Of a stretch of DNA of 64,000 bases, positions 56,653-64,000 are shown piece after piece. Each line of letters opens with the position of its first letter. Position 1 is the stretch's first letter. This stretch comes from Arthrobacter sp. Soil763. Lineage in GTDB: Bacteria > Actinomycetota > Actinomycetes > Actinomycetales > Micrococcaceae. The stretch lies in the NCBI RefSeq assembly GCF_001428365.1, contig NZ_LMSH01000004.1:1-64000 (forward strand), read 5' to 3'. The position numbers were made by a program, and so were the translations under genes. The notes under the pieces are model-generated. The model saw only the letters and a list, made by a program, of their open reading frames with translations, made no database searches and was not told the origin of the DNA.

Positions 56653-57117
56653 ATGGCTACCAACGAACCCCTGCAAACGCTCCGGCTCGATGCGCCCCGC
56701 CTGGACCGGCAGGTGTGTTTCGCCATGTACGCGGCGTCACGGGCCGCTACGGCCGCCTACCGGCCCATGCTCGACGGGCTCGGCCTGACCTACCCGCAGT
56801 ACCTCGTGATGCTGGTGCTCTGGGAGGACCAGCCGCGCAGCGTCCGGGAGCTGGGCGCCGAACTCGGGCTGGACTCCGGCACGCTGTCGCCGCTGCTCAA
56901 GCGGCTGGAGTCGCTGGGCTTCGTCGAACGACGGCGGTCGGCCGCGGACGAGCGGCGGGTGGAGGTCTTCCTCACCGACGCCGGGGCGGCGCTGAGCGCC
57001 CGAGCCACCGGCATCCCGCAACAGCTCGCCGACGCGGCCGGACTCTCCGCCGCCGAGCTTGACCAGCTTCGCGAAACCCTCAGCCGGTTGACCGCCGCCC
57101 TGCAGTCCGGCCGGTGA
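56653..57117 (+). CDS. ohrR: MarR-family organic-peroxide regulator
   Basis: 154 residues. A winged helix MarR fold (~35-120: VRELGAELGLDSGTLSPLLKRLE, RSAADERRVEVFLTDAG) with the single N-terminal peroxide-sensing cysteine in DRQVCFAMYAASRAA typical of OhrR. It represses the adjacent ohr gene until organic hydroperoxides oxidise that cysteine. Leaderless start ATG 56653; operator overlaps the promoter. A third cysteine-free C-terminus fits the one-Cys type. Confidence 0.9.
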   Translation: MATNEPLQTLRLDAPRLDRQVCFAMYAASRAATAAYRPMLDGLGLTYPQYLVMLVLWEDQPRSVRELGAELGLDSGTLSPLLKRLESLGFVERRRSAADERRVEVFLTDAGAALSARATGIPQQLADAAGLSAAELDQLRETLSRLTAALQSGR

Positions 57118-57219
57118 GCACCGGCCGGTGAGCACCGGCCCGTAAGCACAGACCGTGAGGTCCGCGGCCGGCCCGCGCCGCCACAGAACTTTCCTGACTC
57201 CCCAACAGATCGGAACCCC

Positions 57220-57647
57220 ATGAAGACCCTCTACACGGCCGAGGCCCTGGCCTCCGGCGAAGGCCGCGACGGCACCGCGCAGACGCCCGACGGCAAACTC
57301 AACGTCGCACTGGCCAGCCCGGTGGAACTGGGCGGCAGCGGCAACGGAACGAACCCGGAGCAGCTCTTCGCCGCCGGCTACGCAGCGTGCTTCCACTCGG
57401 CGCTGCGGCTCGTCGGCCGCCAGCAGAAGGCGGACCTGACCGATTCCGCCGTCGCCGCCCGCATCCACCTGGGCGCCCTGGACGGCGGCGCGGGCTTCGG
57501 CATCGCCGCGGAACTCGAAATCGCCCTGCCGGCCGTGGACCGGACCACCGCCGAGGCGCTCGTGGCCAAGGCCCACGAGGTCTGCCCCTACTCCAACGCC
57601 ACCCGGGGCAACATCACCGTAGACATCAAGATCCTGGAGGTCGCCGC

Positions 57648-57651
<4 letters not shown>
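57220..57651 (+). CDS. ohr: Organic hydroperoxide resistance protein
   Basis: A 143-residue Ohr/OsmC thiol peroxidase with both redox cysteines: YAACFHSALRL and HEVCPYSNATRGN. It begins YTAEALASGEGRDG as in the family and reduces lipid and organic hydroperoxides. It lies 102 bases after ohrR, same strand, and overlaps the next gene (ATGA). Confidence 0.95.
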
Positions 57652-58673
<1,022 letters not shown>

Positions 58674-58714
58674 CCCCGCCGTCCCCGCGTTCCGCCCCGC
58701 CCCCGGCGGAAGCA

Positions 58715-58778
58715 GCGCGAACGTACAGTTGAGGCCCCGAATCGTCGCAGATTCGGGGCCTCAACTGTACGTTCGCGC
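58715..58778. terminator. Perfect 28-bp palindrome
   Basis: Bases 58715-58742 are the exact reverse complement of 58751-58778 around an 8-base loop; the arm starts GCGCGAACGTACAGTTGAGG. It lies 41 bases after the oxidoreductase stop. The word GAACGTACAGTTGAGG differs little from GAACGGACACTTGAGG-type sequence at 56546. A perfect stem of 28 bp is unusually long for a terminator. Confidence 0.7.
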
Positions 58779-58849
58779 CGGGGGAGGGTGGGCGGGCGTA
58801 CCGCTTGGTAACAAGTTCTCAACAATCTGGGAAACGCCCGGGGAGTGTG

Positions 58850-58878
58850 TTACCGGACGTGGCGCAGGACACTAAAGT
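58850..58878 (+). promoter_or_regulatory. Promoter of the BMP transporter operon
   Basis: TTACCG and TAAAGT are 17 bases apart; the start would be near 58885, giving a ~124-base leader before the TTG start. The leader holds a small TGCGCC-TC-GGCGCA hairpin and no recognised riboswitch. Confidence 0.5.
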
Positions 58879-59008
58879 AACTTCCATCAGTGCGCCTCGG
58901 CGCAGTGCTGCGAATCCGTCAGTGACAACAGTGTTTCGGGGGAAAACCGGAAGCAGACACTCATTGAACTCCCGTCGTAGCGCCTATCACTTTCTTCCTG
59001 GAGGAACT

Positions 59009-60118
59009 TTGAAGAACTCCCTGCGCGCAACCTTCAAGCGCGGTTCAATGGCCGGTGTCGCCACCGCGGGTGCGGCCGCCCTGCTGCTCACCGGCTGCGG
59101 TGCTGCCCCGACCGCCAGCAGCAGCGCCAGCGCCACTGCCAGCGACTACACCGGCTGCATCGTCTCCGACTCCGGTGGATTCGATGACCAGTCGTTCAAC
59201 CAGTCCTCCTACGAGGGCCTGAAGAAGGCTGAAAAGGACCTGGGCATCAAGGTCAACCAGGTCGAGTCGAAGACCAACAACGACTTCGAGCCGAACCTCC
59301 GCGCCATGGTCACCGCCGGCTGCGACCTGACCGTCACGGTCGGCTTCCTGCTCGGCGACGCCACCAAGGCCCAGGCCACCGCCAACCCGGACAAGCACTT
59401 CGCGATCATCGACTTCGGTTACGACAAGCCGATCGCCAACGTCAAGCCGATCATCTACGACACGGCCCAGGCCGCGTTCCTGGCCGGCTACCTGGCCGCC
59501 GGAACCACCAAGACCGGCACCGTCGCCACCTTCGGCGGCATCAAGATCCCCACCGTCACCATCTTCATGGACGGCTACGCCGACGGCGTGAAGTACTACA
59601 ACGAGAAGAAGGGCAAGAACGTCAAGGTTCTTGGCTGGGACAAGGCCAAGCAGGACGGCTCCTTCACCGGTGACTTCGAGAAGCAGGACAAGGGCAAGCA
59701 GTTCACCCAGAACTTCCTGGACCAGGGCGCGGACATCGTCATGCCCGTCGCCGGCCCGGTCGGCAAGGGCGCCGGCGCGGCCCTGAAGGAAGCGAAGGCG
59801 GCCGGCAAGGACGTCAAGCTCATCTGGGTTGACTCCGACGGCTTCCTCACCGCCCCGGACTACAAGGACATCATGCTCTCCTCTGTCATGAAGCAGATGG
59901 GCGAGGCCGTGGAGACCGTCGTGAAGGAAGACAAGGACGGCAAGTTCACCAACGCCCCGTACGTCGGCACCCTCGCGAACGACGGCGTGCAGCTGGCTCC
60001 GTTCCACGACCTGGATTCCCAGGTTCCGGCCGAACTGAAGTCCGAACTGGACCAGATCAAGAAGGACATCGCCGACGGCAAGCTGAAGGTTGAATCCGCA
60101 GCCAGCCCGAAGGCCTAA
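59009..60118 (+). CDS. BMP-family nucleoside-type substrate-binding lipoprotein
   Basis: 369 residues. Lipoprotein signal with LLLTGC, then the BMP/PnrA fold: CIVSDSGGFDDQSFNQSSYE, VTVGFLLGDATKAQA, FLAGYLAAGTTKTGTVATFG and VMPVAGPVGKGAG. The BMP family binds purine nucleosides in several bacteria. TTG 59009 is chosen because GGAGG sits ~5 bases upstream and gives a proper signal peptide. It is first gene of an ABC operon; a terminator downstream probably boosts its expression over the ATPase. Confidence 0.9.
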   Translation: MKNSLRATFKRGSMAGVATAGAAALLLTGCGAAPTASSSASATASDYTGCIVSDSGGFDDQSFNQSSYEGLKKAEKDLGIKVNQVESKTNNDFEPNLRAMVTAGCDLTVTVGFLLGDATKAQATANPDKHFAIIDFGYDKPIANVKPIIYDTAQAAFLAGYLAAGTTKTGTVATFGGIKIPTVTIFMDGYADGVKYYNEKKGKNVKVLGWDKAKQDGSFTGDFEKQDKGKQFTQNFLDQGADIVMPVAGPVGKGAGAALKEAKAAGKDVKLIWVDSDGFLTAPDYKDIMLSSVMKQMGEAVETVVKEDKDGKFTNAPYVGTLANDGVQLAPFHDLDSQVPAELKSELDQIKKDIADGKLKVESAASPKA

Positions 60119-60129
60119 CTTCCGCCGCT

Positions 60130-60176
60130 AAGCGCCACGGCCCGGACGGTCCCCGACCGCACGGGCTGTGGCGCTT
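60130..60176 (+). terminator. Terminator/attenuator between BMP protein and ATPase genes
   Basis: AAGCGCCACGGCCCG pairs with CGGGCTGTGGCGCTT (one G-U) and is followed by TTCGTT. It is 11 bases after the BMP stop. Partial termination here would give excess binding protein, as in many ABC operons. A second small hairpin, CCTGCGC-GCGCAGG, follows at ~60190. Confidence 0.8.
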
Positions 60177-60284
60177 TTCGTTGCGGCCCCGCCTGCGCCG
60201 GAAGCGCAGGCACTAGGCTGGTGCTGCAGCCCCATCACCCCGTCCGGGCCGTGCCCCGGACATACTTCGAGATTGGTCAGAGTT

Positions 60285-61895
60285 TTGAAACTTGAACTCA
60301 AGGGGATCACCAAACGCTTCGGCTCCCTGGTAGCCAACGACCACATTGATGTGGTCGTTGAACCCGGGCAGATCCACTGCCTGCTGGGCGAGAACGGCGC
60401 CGGCAAGTCCACGCTGATGAACGTCCTGTACGGGCTCTACGAACCCACCGAGGGCGAGATCCTCATCGACGACAAGCCGGTCAGCTTCCGCGGCCCCGGC
60501 GACGCCATGGCGGCAGGGATCGGCATGGTGCACCAGCACTTCATGCTCGTCCCGGTCTTCACCGTGGCGGAGAACGTGGCGCTGGGAGCGGAAACCACCA
60601 AGGCCGGCGGCTTCCTCAACCTCGACGACACCCGCCGGAAGATCAAGGAGATCTCCGACCGGTACGGGTTCGACGTCGACCCTGACGCCCTGATCGAGGA
60701 CCTGCCGGTCGGTGTCCAGCAGCGTGTGGAGATCATCAAGGCCCTGGTCCGCGACGCCAAGGTGCTGATCCTGGACGAGCCCACCGCGGTGCTGACCCCG
60801 CAGGACACGGACGAGCTGCTGGACATCATGCGCCAGCTCAAGAGCCACGGCACCTCGATCGTGTTCATCTCGCACAAGCTGCGCGAGGTCAAGGCCGTCT
60901 CGGACACCATCACGGTGATCCGGCGCGGCAAGGTTGTCGGCACGGCCAGCCCGGAGGCCTCGACGACGGAACTCGCCTCGATGATGGTGGGACGGGCCGT
61001 CAGCCTGACCCTGGACAAGGCCCCCGCCACGCCGCAGGAAACCACCTTCGAAGTCAAGGACCTCACGGTGATCGCGCCCAGCGGCCAGCACGTCGTGGAC
61101 GGCATCAGCTTCGACATCGCCCGCGGCGAGATCCTCGCCGTCGCCGGCGTCCAGGGCAACGGCCAGACCGAGCTCACCGAAGCCATCCTCGGCCTGCAGG
61201 ACCGGGTCCACGGCTCGATCCTGCTCGACGGCGAGGAGCTCCTGGGCCGCAGCGTCAAGGACGTGCTCAAGGCCGGCGTCGGCTTCGTGCCCGAGGACCG
61301 GTCGGTGGACGGGCTGATTGGGACCTTCTCGATCGCCGAAAACCTGATCCTGGACCGCTACGACCAGGAGCCGTTCGCCAAGGGCATCAGCATGAGCCCG
61401 GCCAAGGTGCTGGAAAACGCGAAGACCCGGATCGACGAGTTCGACGTGCGCACCCCCTCCGGCTCGCTCGCGGCCGGCACGCTCTCCGGCGGAAACCAGC
61501 AGAAGGTCGTCATGGCGCGGGAACTCTCGCGCCCGCTGCGCCTCTTCATCGCCTCCCAGCCCACCCGCGGCGTCGACGTCGGATCCATCGAGTTCCTGCA
61601 CAAGCGGATCGTGGCCGAGCGCGACCACGGCACCCCGGTGATGATCGTCTCCACCGAGCTCGACGAAGTGATCGAACTCGCGGACCGGATTGCCGTGCTG
61701 TACAAGGGCAGGCTCGTCGGCATCGTCCCGGCCGGCACCGGGCGTGACGTCCTGGGCCTGATGATGGCCGGCCTGCCGCCCGAGGACGCGAACCCCGACA
61801 CCAAGACCCCGGCGGCAGCGGCCGCCGCCCCGGCGCCCGCCGCCCAGCCCGCGCAGGAGACCAGCTCCGGCGCCGTAGGAGAGCACCATGACTGA
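60285..61895 (+). CDS. Nucleoside-type ABC transporter ATPase (two NBDs)
   Basis: 536 residues with NBD1 ([14 protein letters not shown], a shortened signature [27 protein letters not shown]) and NBD2 (degenerate P-loop VAGVQGNGQTEL, canonical [24 protein letters not shown]). In NBD2 the Walker B glutamate of DEP is replaced (ASQP), a known feature of this BMP-linked group. Ends in an Ala/Pro-rich tail. TTG 60285 starts LKLELKGITKRF; no strong ribosome site. Confidence 0.9.
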   Translation: MKLELKGITKRFGSLVANDHIDVVVEPGQIHCLLGENGAGKSTLMNVLYGLYEPTEGEILIDDKPVSFRGPGDAMAAGIGMVHQHFMLVPVFTVAENVALGAETTKAGGFLNLDDTRRKIKEISDRYGFDVDPDALIEDLPVGVQQRVEIIKALVRDAKVLILDEPTAVLTPQDTDELLDIMRQLKSHGTSIVFISHKLREVKAVSDTITVIRRGKVVGTASPEASTTELASMMVGRAVSLTLDKAPATPQETTFEVKDLTVIAPSGQHVVDGISFDIARGEILAVAGVQGNGQTELTEAILGLQDRVHGSILLDGEELLGRSVKDVLKAGVGFVPEDRSVDGLIGTFSIAENLILDRYDQEPFAKGISMSPAKVLENAKTRIDEFDVRTPSGSLAAGTLSGGNQQKVVMARELSRPLRLFIASQPTRGVDVGSIEFLHKRIVAERDHGTPVMIVSTELDEVIELADRIAVLYKGRLVGIVPAGTGRDVLGLMMAGLPPEDANPDTKTPAAAAAAPAPAAQPAQETSSGAVGEHHD

Positions 61896-63330
61896 ATCAC
61901 GCCAGCCCCGCCACGCGGCTGAGCCGGACCCGGCCGAAACCCCGGCAACCCCGGCCGAAACCCCGGCAACCCCGGCAACCCCGGGCAACGAAACCCCGGC
62001 AACCCAAACCCAGGACGCCGCCGACGCCGAGCTCCAGGCCGCCGACGCGGCCACCGCCACCTCGCTCGACACCGCCGGCGGGGCCATGCGCCCCTCCGCC
62101 GTCCCGGTCTCGGGCCAGAGCGGCACCGTCCCGGGCGGCCCGGACTCCCTGATGCGCAAGATCTTCACCGGCAGCGGCATGGTTTCCGTCCTGGCCGTGC
62201 TGCTCGCCCTGATCCTCGGCGGCCTGCTGATCGCCAGCACGGACAAGGCCGTCAGCACCTCCGCGGGCTACCTGTTCGCCCGGCCCAGCGACTTCTTCAG
62301 CGCCGTCTGGTCCGCCGCCACCCGCTCCTACGTGGCGCTCTTCCAGGGCGCGGTCTTCAACCCCCGCGGCAGCGGTGCGGCCGGGCAGTTCGCCCCGCTG
62401 ATGGAAACCCTCACCATCGCCACCCCGCTGATCACCGCCGGCCTGGGTGTGGCCCTGGCTTTCCGCGCCGGTCTCTTCAACATCGGCGCGCAGGGCCAGA
62501 TCATCATGTCCGGCATCCTCGCCGCCTGGGTCGGCTTCGCCCTGCACCTGCCGGTCGGCCTGCACCTGCTGCTGGTCCTCGTCGCCGGCGTCGTCGGCGG
62601 CGCCCTCTGGGCCGGGCTGGTCGGCTTCCTCAAGGCTCGCACCGGAGCCCACGAGGTCATCCTGACCATCATGTTCAACTACATCGCGCTGTACTTCCTG
62701 CGCTACCTGCTGAACACCCCGGCGTTCCAGCGTCCCGGCGAAACGAACCCGATCTCGCCGATCCTGGACCCCAACGCCGTCTACCCGCAGATCCTCGGCA
62801 GCCAGTACCGGCTGCACCTGGGCTTCCTGCTGGCAATCGCCGCCACGGTCTTCGTCTGGTGGGTGCTGAACCGCTCCACCATCGGCTTCGAGTTCCGCGC
62901 CGTCGGCGCCAACCCGAAGGCCGCGCTGACCGCAGGCATCAACGTACCGCGCGCCACCATCCTGGTGATGGCGATCGCCGGCGCCCTCGCCGGCATGTCC
63001 GGCGTCGCGCAGGTGGCCGGCACCGAGAAGGTCCTCACCGACGGCGTTGCAGCCACCTACGGCTTCGACGCCATCACCGTCGCGCTGCTGGGACGTTCGA
63101 CGCCGTGGGGCACCTTCGCCGCCGGCCTGCTGTTCGGCGCCTTCCGCGCCGGCGCCGTCCAGATGCAGATCCAGACCGGCACCCCGATCGACATCGTGCT
63201 CGTGGTCCAGTCGCTGATCGTGCTCTTCATCGCGGCCCCACCGCTGGTCCGCGCGGTCTTCGGCCTGAACCCGCGCAAGAAGAAGGCCACCACGTCCAAG
63301 AAGGCAGCAACCACCGGAGCAGCAGCATGA
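61888..63330 (+). CDS. Nucleoside-type ABC transporter permease 1
   Basis: 480 residues. The first ~90 are low-complexity (PAETPATPAETPATPATPG, from a short DNA repeat) and cytoplasmic. Then ~9-10 helices with the family loop GLFNIGAQGQIIMSGILAAW, RTGAHEVILTIMFNYIALYF and VGANPKAALTAGINV. It belongs to the BPD_transp_2 family, partner of the BMP protein and ATPase. ATG 61888 overlaps the ATPase stop by 8 bases with AGGAGA upstream. Confidence 0.9.
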   Translation: MTESRQPRHAAEPDPAETPATPAETPATPATPGNETPATQTQDAADAELQAADAATATSLDTAGGAMRPSAVPVSGQSGTVPGGPDSLMRKIFTGSGMVSVLAVLLALILGGLLIASTDKAVSTSAGYLFARPSDFFSAVWSAATRSYVALFQGAVFNPRGSGAAGQFAPLMETLTIATPLITAGLGVALAFRAGLFNIGAQGQIIMSGILAAWVGFALHLPVGLHLLLVLVAGVVGGALWAGLVGFLKARTGAHEVILTIMFNYIALYFLRYLLNTPAFQRPGETNPISPILDPNAVYPQILGSQYRLHLGFLLAIAATVFVWWVLNRSTIGFEFRAVGANPKAALTAGINVPRATILVMAIAGALAGMSGVAQVAGTEKVLTDGVAATYGFDAITVALLGRSTPWGTFAAGLLFGAFRAGAVQMQIQTGTPIDIVLVVQSLIVLFIAAPPLVRAVFGLNPRKKKATTSKKAATTGAAA

Positions 63331-64000
63331 GCACAACAGCAACCTCGCCCCAGCCGGGCCAGCCGCAGCCTGCCCCCAGCGAAACCCCGACAGCCGCGGG
63401 CCAGCGGACCGCCGTGACGGCCAAACCCGTCACCTGGAAGGTCCCCGTCACCCTGGGCGTGCTCGGTGTCGTGGCGTTCATCTTCTTCGGCCTGATGGGC
63501 CCGCACCAGACGGCCAAATTCGGCATCTCCACCGGCAGCGACTTCTTCCAGCTGCCGGCCCTCGAGGTCAACGCGTTCATCGGCGGTATCGTGCTCTCGG
63601 TGCTCATGCTGGCGCTGGCCGCCTACTCCGTCGTGCTCAAGACCCGGGACCGCAAGGCCCCGGGCTGGGTCCCGGTCCTCTTCATCGTCCTGTTCGTCGC
63701 CGCGTTCCTGATCTGGGTGGTCGGCGGCGCCCGCACCACCAACATCTCCCTCGCCGGCCTCATCGCCGGGTCGGTGACCCTCGCCGTTCCGCTGGTGTTC
63801 GGCTCCCTCTCCGGCGTGCTCTGCGAGCGGGTCGGCGTCGTCAACATCGCCATCGAAGGCCAGCTGCTCGGCGGCGCCTTCACGGCGGCGATCATCGCCA
63901 CGCTCACGCACAACCCCTTCCTCGGGCTGCTCGCGGCCGCCGTCGCCGGTGCTCTGGTGTCCATGGTGCTGGCCCTGTTCAGCATCAAGTACGTGGTCAA
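63327..64000 (+). CDS. Nucleoside-type ABC transporter permease 2, 5' part
   Basis: The first 224 residues of the second permease, cut off by the window end. ATG 63327 overlaps permease 1 (ATGA). A Pro/Gln-rich ~30-residue start is followed by hydrophobic helices (VPVTLGVLGVVAFIFFGLMG, IGGIVLSVLMLALAAYSVVL, WVPVLFIVLFVAAFLIWVVG) and the conserved GVLCERVGVVNIAIEGQLLG loop of this family. No stop codon is reached. Confidence 0.9.
   Translation, partial: MSTTATSPQPGQPQPAPSETPTAAGQRTAVTAKPVTWKVPVTLGVLGVVAFIFFGLMGPHQTAKFGISTGSDFFQLPALEVNAFIGGIVLSVLMLALAAYSVVLKTRDRKAPGWVPVLFIVLFVAAFLIWVVGGARTTNISLAGLIAGSVTLAVPLVFGSLSGVLCERVGVVNIAIEGQLLGGAFTAAIIATLTHNPFLGLLAAAVAGALVSMVLALFSIKYVV

Noticed and set aside
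60213..63911. Minus-strand ORFs over the BMP transporter genes
   Set aside because: Shadows of coupled ABC transporter genes with clear Walker and permease motifs.

Overview
The window is chromosomal DNA of a very GC-rich Gram-positive actinobacterium. Gene content and order fit the Micrococcaceae, most likely the Arthrobacter/Pseudarthrobacter group. Pointers are the perM-like/purN/purH neighbourhood, a monomeric isocitrate dehydrogenase, a large HPII-type catalase, frequent GTG and TTG starts, and many candidate leaderless genes with a TANNNT box 6-8 bases before the start codon. This assignment is inference from gene content. No plasmid, phage, insertion sequence, CRISPR or tRNA was seen.

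Layout. The window opens on the last ~41 bases of a 5S rRNA and its terminator (1-84), so it starts just after an rRNA operon. Then come a short-chain dehydrogenase and three tandem PAS/GGDEF/EAL cyclic-di-GMP proteins (1.3-7.5 kb). A coupled UDP-glucose dehydrogenase and mannosyltransferase-like pair follows (7.6-10.2 kb). 10.7-18.3 kb holds DUF4383, a PerM-like membrane protein, purN, a secreted collagen-like protein, an MFS transporter and purH. 18.7-31.1 kb holds a secreted serine protease, isocitrate dehydrogenase, an SRPBCC protein, catalase, a Ser/Thr kinase with a lipoprotein, a proline-rich secreted protein and an oxidoreductase. 31.1-36.6 kb is a ChvE/GguAB-type sugar ABC transporter with its ROK regulator. 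36.6-41.7 kb holds a gamma carbonic anhydrase-like protein, a DUF2231 protein, a methyltransferase, purU, and glyA-folD behind a ZTP riboswitch. 41.8-50.1 kb holds an ABC-2 exporter, a VOC protein, exonuclease III, trpS, a 2'-5' RNA ligase-like protein, a YihY protein and a hydrolase. 50.2-53.7 kb is sdhCDAB. The right end has manC, an M20 amidohydrolase, ohrR-ohr-reductase and a BMP-family nucleoside-type ABC transporter that runs off the window.

Functional themes. One-carbon and purine metabolism recurs (purN, purH, purU, glyA, folD, ZTP riboswitch). GDP-mannose and UDP-glucuronate supply (manC, ugd) fits the GT4 mannosyltransferase of cell-envelope glycolipid synthesis. Oxidative defence is represented by katE and ohr/ohrR. 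Central carbon metabolism is represented by icd and sdh.

The most unusual material is non-coding. It includes related long palindromes at gene 3' ends, two tandem arrays that both have a 31-bp period, an ~83-bp composite palindromic element in three copies, and an exactly tiled 19-bp array with a 131-bp higher-order period beside the sugar-transporter terminator.
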